Source: Hydrangea macrophylla (lineage: Eukaryota > Streptophyta > Magnoliopsida > Cornales > Hydrangeaceae). From it: a stretch of DNA of 64,000 nt. The position numbers were made by a program, and so were the translations under genes. Positions 1 to 10,375 of this stretch are shown here, one piece after another; the stretch's first letter is position 1; each line of letters begins with the position of its first letter. The notes under the pieces were generated by a model. The model searched no databases. It saw nothing but the letters and a program-made list of their open reading frames with translations, and was not told the origin of the DNA. The DNA lies in assembly GCA_033977485.1 (NCBI GenBank), contig CM066991.1:51128850-51192849 (forward strand). Reading direction: 5' to 3'.

Positions 1-540
1 GCGGACTCAAAATTTCATTTGTTTATTCAAACAAAGTCACACGGACTCAACAAATTCATTTTTTTACACAAACAGAGTCATACAAACCCAACAAACTTTT
101 CTTTATACAAATGGAGTCACACAGACTCAAAGAATTAGTTTTAAAAAAAATGGATAGTCCTTGGACTCAAAGAAATGATTTTACAAAAAATAGGTAGTCC
201 TCGGACTCAAAGAAATGATTTTACAAAAATGGATAGTCCTCCGACTCAAAGAAATGGTTTTACAAAAATAGGAAATCCTTGGACTCAAAGAATTGATTTT
301 ACAAAAATGGGGAGTCCACGGACTCAAAGAATTGATTTTACAAACGCGGGGAGTCCTCGGACTCAAAGAATTGATTTTAAAAAAATGGGGAGTCCACGGA
401 CTCAAAGAATTGATTTTACAAAAACGGGGAGTCATCGAACTCAAAGAATTGGTTTTTTTACAAAAATGGAGAGTCCTTGAACTCAAAGAATTGGTTTCAC
501 GAAAGTAGGGAGTCCTCAGACTCAAAGAATTTCAACGGAG
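1..540. repeat. 39-bp minisatellite array, about 13 units
   Basis: Tandem units start with a GGACTCAAAG-type core at about 3, 43, 83, 123, 163, 203, 242, 281, 320, 359, 398, 437, 479 and 518. Spacing is 39-40 bp, with one 42-bp step caused by extra T residues. Units are most alike between 280 and 440 and decay to the left, where the array leaves the window. Because 39 is divisible by three, reading frames stay open on both strands; I do not regard these as genes. Confidence 0.93.
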
Positions 541-3500
541 CTGTGTAACCCTAGCGGTGTTTGGAAAGCATGATTTTCTACACTTGCAGTTCATTTGGAA
601 GAAACACAATAATTGTGTCCAAAGAGGGAAGTCCTCTTTGCTCTCAGTCTTGGACCATTATCATATTTCCACTTTTAGTATTGTGTTGTGATAGTATTTA
701 AAACTCCTGTTCGAATTGCTCTTAGGATGCTCATGGAGACTTTTCAAATCTTTATTCATCATCTTAAACCCACACGTTTGAGACCATTATTGACTCATCG
801 AAGGAGGACAATCTTAACAAAGCAATTACAAAAGACAACTGACTCAAACTCTGTATTATTATGAATCAATGTGTTTTCATCGTGAATAATGTATCATCTC
901 ACCTTTCATTTATTCATCACCTTACAATGGTAGTACTTCACCGACAAATCTAAACTTTGAAGATTCTCCCTTTTCGATTTACCTGGATTTTTTTTTTGCC
1001 TATCCAGAGTGTGCTTCAAATTAGTGCTTTAGCTTAGAGAATAAAAGACATTCTATTTCAATCCATTCAAAACAAGCTTGATTACTTGAGACCTTCTCTC
1101 TGACATAGAGGGATTTTGGCAAATGAAGTTTGCCCCTAGTTTAAATAGGACTTGGAGGCATTGCTTCTGGGATTAAATAAGGTGTTCAGCAAACGAAGTT
1201 TGCCCCTAGTTTGGTAATATATATATATATATGGCTTCAGGCAAACTTACCCAAGTTTGCCCCTAGTCCGAAGGAAGAAATCCAAAGGCACAAAGGGTGA
1301 TGCTTACGGTTTAGGGATGGTTATGGATCGAGAACCTTGCAAGGTTTGCCTACTTTTCCATGAACAGGAATCAGGTCCAGAGTAGTTCGGCCAAAGCTTA
1401 AAGAAAGTGCCAGATCATTGGTGGCGATCGAACCGAACAGGTTGCCTACGTATCCCCGAGTGGGAATCAGGTCGAGCGTAGTTCAAGTACTCTGGAGGTC
1501 TTGAAAAAATAAGGCTTCAAGAATAGGCGGGCTCTTCGAGCCATGCTTTCATATAGGTCCAATGAGTGCCTTTTCTGAAATGGGTGGCTTGTGGTAACCT
1601 TCGAACAGGATGATGAGAACATGAACTATTTCTCCATTTTTTTGTGTGGCGGTTGATTCTTTTCGCCTTTCACTAGCCAGTCTTTCTTTACAGCTCTTGT
1701 AACACATCATGTTTTAATCATACTCTATCATACTCACAAAGCAGTATCAACCCTCCAAATCACTTTTATCTTTCTCAAAGATATCTCTGCATTGTTTTAG
1801 GCTCACTTAGCCATTGAGCCTTCCACAAAATTTTGAGACTAATTGATACTATCAAATCTCTCTTTTCATTTCTAATTCATGTACCAATGATGCACTTTGA
1901 AGTGCTCAAGAATTCTCAATCTCATTTATTCTATACTTTTTCTTTTCTCTATCTCACTATCTTTGATTTTCTTCACGATTTTGATTGGCTAGAATTGGGT
2001 GTTTTGAGATCAACACGCATCTTATTTTTGCTCTAACTTTTGCCTAGGCGCCTTTTCATGTTTTCATCCTAGCGAGCTCCTTTTTTTTTCTTTCTTTTTT
2101 TATTCCCCCTTTTTTTGGAAGAAGAAGTTCATTTAAAATGTCTGGCTACCATCAAGGACCAAGTTTATGGCTTTAGACTGGTTGGGCTCATCTTTTAGGC
2201 TTGGTATTTGAGGAAAGGGGATGGTGAGCAAGTTTCAAGTTTCAATTTCATTTTTTCAAGATTGACCAAGAGCATCTTTAAATTCTTAAAGTAAAGCTAA
2301 TCAATTCTCTACTCCTCCTTGGTTTTGGCACAAAATTTCCTTTGATCACTTGGGGATCCTTTTTAATGCAAAGATTTATTAGCAAAGTATTTTTTCATGA
2401 TCGTTTGAGGAAAAAAAGTTATTTTTTTTATTTTAATTTTTTTTTACCTTAATGATCCATACATTCACGACTTGGCACACTGAATCAAGCAAAAATGAGA
2501 TTTTATTCAACTAGGATAAAAGGAGGGTTACATCACTCGACTCGATTGACTCGATGAAGACTTGACAATAAACTCGATAACAGACTAACTAAAAGACTCG
2601 ACTGGACTCGACATTTGACTCGAACTTAGACATGAGTCGAATACAATGGACTAGACTCAACTTTGGCCTCAATTGGAGTGTCACATATGATCTTCAATTT
2701 ATTAAATTTCCAAGAGCATCCACATTTACTTTAGCAGTAGTAGTTCCAAACACTATCACCTCACTGGCATCATTTGAACCTTCGGGTTTGCCACCCGTGT
2801 TTGTGGTAACATTATCCATCCTTATGGCCAATTTCTCAGTTAAGTGGCCCTTCTTTGAATCATTAGGCTCCACAAGCTAATCAACCTCAACATAACCCTT
2901 TTCATTATCTTCTCTCTTCTAACTATTCTCATGCTTGAATTGCTAACCCAAACTGTCCTGGGTTTGATGCTATCTTGCCTACAGTCATGTTGCATTCTTA
3001 ATCAATTTTGATTGATTTCAAAAGAATTCTCATTTTGTTATTATTTTTCACATTTTCTTTTGCAAATGCTTAGTGGCATGTTCATGAATGGTTCATATAT
3101 CACACGGATGCAATGCATGTGTGTGTGTGTGCCTATTCTCTATGCCAAAGAAAAGAAAATCCTAATCCTAACACATAAACACATAAGCACATAAGATCCT
3201 CACCCATGTCAAGTGTGCCAACTTCTCTTTTCATTGTGATCTCACTACCCTCTCAAAGGTTGGATATTCAAAAATTTTCAAAATTCATTTGAAAAGCATT
3301 CCTTTAAATGATGAGATTTTTCAAAAACAATTCTCAAGGATTTTGAATCTTTTATTTAAAAATGAGAATGTGAAAATGTTTCTCAATAAAGATGATTGGA
3401 TTGAAATTTTGATTTAAAATTCATTTGAATAGCATTTCTTCCAAAAACAATTTCCAAAATTTTTTGGATTTTTCATTTTTCCTTAGAAGATGATCATGTG

Positions 3501-4240
3501 AAAATATACCTTAACAGAGGTCAGTTTGGAGCTTTAATCAAAAAGTGAACTCCAAAGATTTTTTTGAAAAAGTGATTGAAAACTTTGGAATAAAGATGGC
3601 AAAAATCTGTTTGCTTTCAAAGATGGATTTAAAATTCCTCAGGTAGAAGGATCACATGATCGAATTATTACCGTACTTTCCATGAATTCGGATACATACA
3701 AGGTCAATGATGCTTAGCTAAACATGATATAAGAGATGTAATCATATAATCAAAATCTAACATATTCCCAAATGTCATGGGACATGCAGAGGAATTGCTC
3801 GAAAGCGATTAAGAGTTTACATGTCTCGTATTAAGTGAGCATCGTCATCATCTCAAGTAATCCCTTCCAGGCATACAACAATCCCTAGCACATAACCCTA
3901 ATCAAGGATTCATTCCCTAAGACTTGAAAGGTTCTATAGAAGCTACCATGCAAAGGCTGGGTTTTGGTCAAATAAGGGACCCTTGACACACATCCGATAG
4001 GATGCTTTATATACCAAATCATGGTACGAGATGAAGGGTGATCACACTGTCCCATGATAACTTGACCGACCGGGTTGCCCCAAGTCTCTAAGGTCATAGT
4101 TCCATGCAATCGACTGGCTGGACATGCAAGTGAAATGCAACAGGCACACAAAGATTAATTAATTTGATTAAAAGGATGCTTTCAAGTCTAATCCTCAAGT
4201 GAACCCAAAATCAGAATTATGATCTGCGAAACCACAGATT
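541..4240 (-). other. Non-coding interior of Tat-like element L
   Basis: No credible coding sequence is seen on either strand. Read on the minus strand from the PBS at 4241-4271, the first part (about 4200-3880) resembles the untranslated leader of element B at 52400-52560. The far part (about 2090-1100) resembles the sequence after pol in element B at 60300-60920: it shares the GAGCTCGCTAGG and CCTAGGC words, the TACGTAGGC motif and ACTAGGGGCAAAC purine tracts. Gag and pol are absent between them. A GACTCGA-rich tract lies at about 2535-2660 and an AT microsatellite at about 1209-1232. Either the coding region was deleted or this is a large non-coding derivative. Confidence 0.6.
1100..1500 (-). 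repeat. Post-pol signature of Tat-like elements
   Basis: On the minus strand this stretch carries two copies of a motif running from GAACTACG through CGACCTGATTCC to ACGTAGGCAACC (clearest at 1443-1484). These are followed by purine tracts of the form ACTAGGGGCAAACTT at about 1253-1266, 1199-1212 and 1128-1141. The same motif order is found after the pol gene of element B. Such tracts look like polypurine-tract sequences, but no LTR start is seen after any of them here. Confidence 0.6.
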
Positions 4241-4271
4241 CTGGGTTCGATCCCCAGCAGAGTCACCAGAT
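4241..4271 (-). other. Primer binding site of element L with full T-arm complement
   Basis: On the plus strand, 4241-4268 has exact tRNA 3'-half geometry: a 5-bp stem (4241-4245 with 4253-4257), the 7-base loop TTCGATC, a 7-base acceptor strand (4258-4264), one discriminator base and terminal CCA (4266-4268). Three bases then separate it from the LTR edge at 4272. Read on the minus strand this is an LTR-adjacent PBS beginning TGGTGACTCTGCTGGGGA. There is no D arm or anticodon arm beside it, so it is not a tRNA gene. I do not assign the tRNA isotype. Confidence 0.85.
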
Positions 4272-6426
4272 TGTGGATATCGCAATTTTTCTTACCCACA
4301 ACTTTTCTTTTAAAATTTTCTAAATTTCAAATTCAAAAACAAATAAGTCGCCACTTAATTTTTAAAAGGAAAATTAAGAAACCATTTTTAAAGCAAACTG
4401 ATCTTTTTAGAAACCAGAGATTAACTAGGTCCGGGGATTATGGAATGAGAGAGGAAGGAGCCCGTCGGACTAAAACACCCTCTCTTATCCTATCTTGAGA
4501 TAGGCCTCTACTCAACATCCTTTTAATCGAATTATTAATTTAAATGTGCCCTCAACTAATACATATGTATAAATATACATTACAAAAGCATGTCTAAAGG
4601 GTGTAAGATTGCAAGTGATAAAATATCATTCAAAAGTCACATAATTCAAGTAGCAACCAATACGATATGCAAATAGGAAACTAGAGAACTTACCCGGGAT
4701 CCGGCCGCGAATATTTAAACGTGCAAATGCATGCAAATAGATAAAACCTAGGAAAAGAGTCTCTAATCCATATATACAAGTAAATCAAGTCCTAATTCTA
4801 AGGTATCGCGCGGGAAGTCAAAAATCAATTAAAATCAAAGAATACAATAAACTAGAGAGGGGTTGAGAAATTGTACCTCAATAGCGCTACAAAATAGAGG
4901 TTAGTGCACATAATATACAAGATATAAAGTTGGATCTTAAATAACAATCCTAGACTTCTAGCTTAAATCTATCAAGTGTAATTAAATCTAAAGCGAACAA
5001 GTCCTAATTACAAACATCAAGCCACATGGATGAATGTATACATGAACAAGAGTAAACTATGAAATATTCATTGATTTGGATCACTTAAACTTTGAATTCA
5101 AGTAATTGATCATTATTAAAACATGGTTTGAGCCCTAGGTCAGAGAAAAGTCATTTGGATCATTATTTACAAAGTTGGTCAAATTTGTCATAAAATTCTA
5201 AAAAATATTACAAAGAGAAGACCTGAAAGTAAAAGAAATAAAAAGCACGCTTCCCATGGTTTGATGTCGGTGAATTTTGGACACAAGATGCTTCTGTGTG
5301 TCTAGTTTCCATCCCAAAAAGAAAATCAAAGTTTCAACGGTTAGATCTCTGGGAAATGGACAAAAACCAGACACCACTCAGAGATTTACAAATCTCTGTC
5401 CAGAGATTTTGTACGATTTTTTAAAAATAGTAAAAAAAATAAAAAATGCTTTGGTCTTTTTAGAGTAGCTTCCTAACACATTAAACTACCTATAAAAATT
5501 TATTTTGGATTAAGAAAGCTTGATTAAGGTTTTGATTTTCTTATTTCAAAAGAGTGTTACTATTCTAAAACTCTGGACAGATTGTAGTGACTTCACAAAA
5601 CTCATGACCAAACCACTTGAAACATGAAATCTCCTTAAAACAAAAATTACAGTGGTAGAACTTTGAGTTATAGACACTTTCCCGTTGGTTTCACTTAATT
5701 CCAACAGTTAGATTATCAACTAAAAATCCTTGATCAAAACTGGTTTATGAACTCACTGCTCCAATATTGGATTTATCATCCTTTTTGCTACATCTACCAA
5801 CTAAGCCATGGACATTGGCTTATCCTAAACCTAACTCTCCTTTCCCTTTGGGGTCATTGGAGATCAATACATGACTAATACTCATGAGTCTCAAAGGAAT
5901 ATAGAAAGGATTCCATGAAACATTAAGCTAGAGGACCCAAGTCATAAGTATGGACTTGGATCCATCTATTTGCTTATAAAATGAAGTGATGATCAAACTT
6001 TGACTCCCATGTGAAGCATAAGCTTACACAAGATTCAAAAAGATCAAACTCAAGAGATTCAAGTGAGATATTGAAGATCTCCAAGAATCTCAAGAGGAAA
6101 GCATAAAAAGGAAGAAAGCACAAGAGTGAAAGCATAAGAAAGAAAGAAACACAAGAATGAAAACATAACTAAAATTTAGAGGATCACCTCCAGCTATCCT
6201 CAACTTCTTGGTGTTCTTAGGATATTCCAAAGCTAATCAAGCTCTTCTTCTAGCTCTTACAAGCCTTTAATTTTCTTAAAACTTCTTTTGGAATCTCTAA
6301 CTATCAAAGTTTTTAGATAAAGAAGATTCAAAATGAGATTCAAGTCTAAAAATGAGAGAGAGAGAAATTCTAGAATCAAAGACTAAGAAGAAAAAAAGGA
6401 TCCCATGTAATGGGATATTCATCCTC

Positions 6427-6434
6427 TATATATA
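6427..6434 (-). promoter_or_regulatory. TATA box of LTR L
   Basis: TATATATA within the minus-strand context GTTTGCCTATATATAGAGG, about 610 bp from the LTR start. The same GTTTGCCTATATA context recurs in LTR M at about 47112-47126, which supports a conserved core promoter. Confidence 0.6.
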
Positions 6435-6544
6435 GGCAAACTATAGAGGGTTATTTTTGTAACTTCATAGTAAAATACCCTAATTTTGGATGTCCTTTTA
6501 AAGGTACAAAATGTGCTGTATATACAGCTGGCTGCTAGAAAATG

Positions 6545-6840
6545 CAACACTCAATGGAGATGGAAGCGGCACTCAGTAAATGCCGCAGCAGCACTCAATG
6601 AATGTCATCGCGACATTCAATGAATGCCGATGCGGCACTCAATGAGTGCCATTGCGGCATTCAATGAATGCCGATGCGGCACTCAATGAATGCCGATACG
6701 GCACTCAATGAGTGCCGTAGACAACTCCAGGGTCTGCCGCCTTTTTTGAAAATATGTTTTTCACGGCACTTGATGTGAAATTGCGGCAGTTACGGACTGC
6801 CGGTCCGGCAGACACAGAGTGCCGCTATGGCACCGCGTGA
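6545..6840. repeat. 22-bp palindromic tandem array in the U3 of LTR L
   Basis: Units alternate CACTCAATGAGTGCC-type and CATTCAATGAATGCC-type words at about 6592, 6614, 6636, 6658, 6680 and 6702, separated by GATGCGG-like linkers. Degenerate versions continue to about 6840. Each core is a near-perfect inverted repeat. On the minus strand the array lies about 110-400 bp upstream of the TATA box at 6427-6434, a position suited to repeated protein-binding sites. Confidence 0.8.
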
Positions 6841-7045
6841 CTACCGCAGCCCACACCATGTGCCGTTCTATTCCTTTTTCTTTTATTTTTCCTTTTTGTT
6901 TTTTTTTGTTTGAATCGAAGAGCCTTTTGAAGAGCTTGAATCACCTTGGAAGCCTAAGTTTTGTTCAGACATTGTCATCATCGGACTTGGAGGTAACACT
7001 CCCCTTAATTCGACGTTTGGTCAAAATTGGGTTGTCTACACATGG

Positions 7046-8308
7046 TATGCTGATATAGTAAATTATCTTGTCACGGGAGAAACCCCGAGTCATTGGTGAA
7101 ATCCAGACAAGAAACGATTCCTCTCATTCGCACGTCACTTTTTTTCGATGACCCGTACTTATTCAAGTATTGTACCGATCAGGTCATCCGACATTGCATC
7201 CCAAATGAGGATATAACCGTGATCCTGACCTCATGCCACTCCGAAGCCTGCGGTGGCCACTTTTCTTTACAGAAGACCACACAAAAAATCATACATAACG
7301 GTTTATATTGGCCAACTATATTTAAGGATGTCTATTCTTTTTGTAAATTGTGCCAACGCTGTCAAAAGCTCGGTACAATTTCAAAACAAAACTCTATGCC
7401 CCTGAGTCCCATAATCACAATTGAAATTTTTGATTGTTGGGGCATAGACTTTATGGGCTCATTCCCGAAGTCAAACAACTGTGAGTATATACTCCTTGCT
7501 GTGGAGTATATCTCGAAATGGGTTGAGGCAATCCCAATAAGGCGAAATGATCATCGAACAGTTGTTTCTTTCTTAAAAGAAAACATTCTTTCGCGTTTTG
7601 GAACCCCCAGGGCATTACTTAGGGACCAAGGAAAGCACTTCTGCAATAGACCCTTAGAGTCACTTCTCAAAAATTATGGGATTAACCATAAAATCGCCTT
7701 AGCCTACTACCCACAAACTAACGGGCAGGCGGAATTGGCTAACCGAGAAATAAAACATATTCTAAAAAAAAATGGTTAGTTCAAAGAGAAAAGACTGGGC
7801 ATACAAGCTGACTGATGCTCTATGGGCGTACCGTACTGCTTACAAAATGAACCTAGGGATGTCCCCATATAGGTTAGTGTACGGAAAAGCATGCCACCTC
7901 CCGGTGGAAATTGAACATAAAGCAAATTGGGTGACACGCTCATTAAATTTCAATATTAAAGAGGGAGGGCAGTTACGAAAACTTCAACTTGCGGAGCTAG
8001 AGGAAATCCGTAGAGATGCATATGACTCTGCCAAGTTGCATAAGGAAAGGTTGAAGGCTCACCATGATAGAACAATCTTTTGAAAATCTTTCAAACCAGG
8101 GCAGAAAGTCTTGCTTTATGACTCTCGCCTTCATCTTTTCCTTGGAAAACTCTGTTCCTGGTGGACAGGCCCATTCATCGTTAAATCCGTCTTTCCACAT
8201 AGCGTCGTTGAGCTATTAAATCCAAGGAACGAGGAAAGTTTAAAGTTCAATGGACAACGATTGAAGCCATTCTTGGACAACTTCGAATATGAAGTTGAGC
8301 ACATCTAA
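7046..8308 (+). pseudogene. Athila-type integrase (broken)
   Basis: This is the C-terminal part of an Athila-lineage gypsy pol. The zinc-binding region is visible (HSEACGGH then CQRCQK, about 7225-7370). The catalytic core has D in CWGIDFMG (about 7437-7458), D in LLRDQGKHF (about 7615-7640) and E in NGQAELANRE (about 7720-7750). A C-terminal region follows, ending near EVEHI. All three catalytic acids appear present. Breaks: an in-frame TGA near 7096, a frameshift in the A run at about 7765-7772, and a TGA at 8081. The 5' part of pol is missing because LTR L interrupts it at 7040/7041. Confidence 0.85.
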
Positions 8309-8482
8309 CTGGATGAGCCCAACTACTCCTCAATCTAGAATGCCAAAATGTGTTCTCAATTTGTTGTTGTATTTCTTTCCGTTTCCTGCACTTTGTTTTT
8401 ATTTATTTGTTTTTGTTTGTTTAAGTGTGATTTCAACTCTAACATGCTATTCCATCTATTCTCTCCCCTGCAGGCTGTAAGA

Positions 8483-8890
8483 ATGAGAGATGATGATGTT
8501 CACTCGATTGGGTCATGGGCTGATTCAAAATATCCTAACCCGCCCTGGACAGCCGAGGAGATTGCATTCTGCCTTTCTCCTTATCAAGATCCCAGAGTGG
8601 ATGATGTAATTGACTTGACCCAAGGGTACATCCCTTACGATCCTACCCTCCTCAACATTAACCCTTTTACGAATATAGATCTTCTAGAAGAAGAAGGAGA
8701 ACCAGAGGGGTATTTCGTCGGGGAAGTTGATGATGCCCTTTGGAATAATGGGAGAATGACTCGATGTGGGAACCATGGGTTGAAGAAGATTTACAGGATG
8801 TTTTGCCCGAACGCCATAACACTGTCTACACATATGTGGATGACTTCATCGTCATTGAGTCAATTATGTATATTTATGTGCACATGAGCT
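8483..8890 (+). pseudogene. Small Athila ORF downstream of integrase, unknown function
   Basis: An acidic reading frame starts at ATG 8483 (MRDDDVHSIGSW), seven codons or fewer after a splice-acceptor-like CTCTCCCCTGCAG ending at 8473. It runs about 90 residues, rich in D, E and P, then changes frame near 8760; the continuation in another frame contains WEPWVEEDLQDVLPERHN. The hydrophobic stretch encoded just upstream (8348-8470) is in frame but lies before the acceptor site, so I do not include it as a signal peptide. I recognise no domain. It sits where Athila elements carry additional reading frames. Confidence 0.4.
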
Positions 8891-9193
8891 ATTTGTTGTT
8901 CCGGCTTCAATTCCCCCTACCTGCTAGTGCACATGGTTCTATTACACCAATAGTGAGGTTAATTCATTGTCACATCTCATTTTATTTTTGTTTGTCATTG
9001 TTTGTTCCTTTTATTTTTGTTCTTTCATTTGTTCTATTTTAATTTCCTTCCTTTTGGGTTTATTCTGTTGTCTTTATCCAGGATTATCACTATGTTTCAC
9101 AATGATCTACCAGTGTTCCTTCCACACCAATTGTTTCACAGACCTGGACCGTACATAGGGTCCCCGGGTACTCCGCCGTAAGAAGAAAGTTAG

Positions 9194-9406
9194 TTGAGAA
9201 CTCACACTCCTTTATCCATGTCTCCTTCTGGATCACCTCTTGCCTATGCAATCAATTCCTTGGAGACTTCAAACATACTCAATGATATCCTTGCTGCTTT
9301 TCGACTATTTTGGGATAGGGAATCATCAAGTTTAAACTCCATACTCAAAGATTTGATGGAGAATGAAGCAGTTGTGGGAGAGGAAATATACATGTTCGAA
9401 GATTAG
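9194..9406 (+). CDS. Hypothetical 70-residue Athila-associated ORF
   Basis: An open frame of 70 codons encodes a serine- and leucine-rich N-terminus and a short helical-looking C-terminus ending FED. It is preceded by an acceptor-like TTTATCCAG at 9074-9082. No family is recognised. It could be the last exon of the preceding broken ORF or chance. It lies between the integrase and the internal promoter of the env-like ORF. Confidence 0.25.
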   Translation: MRTHTPLSMSPSGSPLAYAINSLETSNILNDILAAFRLFWDRESSSLNSILKDLMENEAVVGEEIYMFED

Positions 9407-9689
9407 TGCCCCACTTCAGTTGTCCTTTGTCATTTGGTCATTCTTATATCAATTGAAGTGTCATCCTAGACAGTAGACTTGTCAGTTTGATTTTATTTTA
9501 GTTTTTCATTATAATAAGGTCGTAAGTACCAAATGGGGGATATGATTTTGCCAAAGGATGCTATTACAAAGTTATATTTATAAAATTTAAATTTTAAAAT
9601 TTGCAATTTTCTATTATGATGATGATCTTTTCTGGCTTGCATGTCCTGTGTTTACACTGTTTTAGTCTATTCCTGTATGTCCATAATAG

Positions 9690-9712
9690 TTTGTCCTAGT
9701 TGGGGGTGTATG
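9690..9712 (+). other. Internal polypurine-tract-like sequence
   Basis: CTAGTTGGGGGTGTATG resembles Athila polypurine tracts and lies just ahead of the internal promoter. A second one, TTAGTTGGGGTGGGAT, lies at about 12167-12182. The two bracket the env-like transcription unit. Neither is followed by a convincing LTR start; the better 3' LTR start is at 14000. Confidence 0.35.
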
Positions 9713-9747
9713 TGTATTCTATTTAAGAATTTATGAAAATTTTGGGT

Positions 9748-9871
9748 TTCGATCGATCGAACTACTTTCGATGGATCGAGATCTTGGAATTCTCAAGTGC
9801 TTTAACAAGCCTCAATTGATTGAACATTTGATCGATTGAACCATCTCGATCGATCGAGACTTGTATTTAAA
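9748..9871 (+). promoter_or_regulatory. Palindrome cluster plus TATA box: internal promoter of the env-like ORF
   Basis: Five or so TCGATCGATCGA-type inverted repeats occupy 9748-9862, immediately followed by TATTTAAA at 9864-9871. CT-rich leader-like sequence follows, then a consensus splice donor at 10057. The same palindrome-then-TATA arrangement occurs in this element's own 3' LTR (14240-14427), so the interior carries what looks like a second promoter of the same design. Confidence 0.6.
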
Positions 9872-10056
9872 CAAGGCATCCCCAACACACTTCATCAATT
9901 TTCTCTCGCACTCTCACACTCTCAAGCGATTAGAGACAGAGAGAAGACACAGGGTGATTTTTCCCCCTCTCATCACATCCTTCATTTGAGGCAGCCCTGC
10001 TCCCCTCTGATCATCATCCTCATCACCCTCACGTCTTCTCTACGTGTATATTCGAG

Positions 10057-10365
10057 GTAAGGTCCCGAATCCCCTCCTATTCATTTTTATTCGAAATCTT
10101 GTGGGGGTGCCCCCCATTGGTCCTATGACCAATTAATGTTTGTTTTATTCCTCTATTTCTTGTTTTATGTCCATTTCTGATCATTTGTTTTGTCCTTGCT
10201 GATTTTCTGTGTTCGATCGATTGAGCTAGGCTCAAGAGATCGAAGCTGACCTAAGTTCAATCAATCGAGAAAAGTTCGGTCGATCAAACTATAGCAGTGA
10301 CAGTTTTTTCATTTCTTTTTAGTTTTCTATTTTTATTAATCTTTTCTCTTCTTTTTCCATTTCAG
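10057..10365 (+). other. Intron in the 5' UTR of the env-like ORF
   Basis: The donor is CGAG followed by GTAAGG at 10057. The acceptor TTTTTCCATTTCAG ends at 10365 after a T-rich tract, and the first ATG of the ORF is 11 bases downstream at 10376. The 309-bp intron holds another cluster of TCGATCGA-like palindromes at about 10212-10292. This is a prediction from splice signals only. Confidence 0.6.
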
Positions 10366-10375
10366 GGCTTTTGCA

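Larger units (their letters stand above)
4272..7040 (-). mobile_element. 5' LTR of Tat-like element L
   Basis: The plus-strand edges are TGTGGATATC and GGGTTGTCTACA, so on the minus strand the LTR begins TGTAGACAACCC and ends TCCACA. The PBS lies three bases outside the latter edge. The 2769-bp length and the TGTAGACA start match the LTRs of elements M and B in this window. A TATA box and a palindromic tandem array occupy its U3 part. The flank at 7041 continues directly into Athila integrase sequence, so L was inserted into Athila. The matching target-site copy lies outside the window. Confidence 0.8.

Noticed and set aside
175..525. Open frames of 101 and 114 codons on opposite strands
   Set aside because: Both arise from the 39-bp tandem repeat, whose length is a multiple of three. 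The peptides are simple repeats with no domain.
4241..4268. Possible tRNA gene
   Set aside because: Only the T-arm, acceptor strand and CCA are present, directly beside an LTR edge. There is no D arm or anticodon arm, and the encoded CCA points to a copied PBS.
6545..6840. CRISPR-like repeat-spacer array
   Set aside because: Repeats are contiguous 22-bp palindromic units without unique spacers, inside a plant LTR. The same holds for 52998-53350 and 48160-48523.
8348..8480. Signal-peptide-like hydrophobic N-terminus ahead of the small Athila ORF
   Set aside because: A T-rich tract and CTGCAG acceptor lie between it and ATG 8483. The hydrophobicity is that of a translated T-rich intron end.
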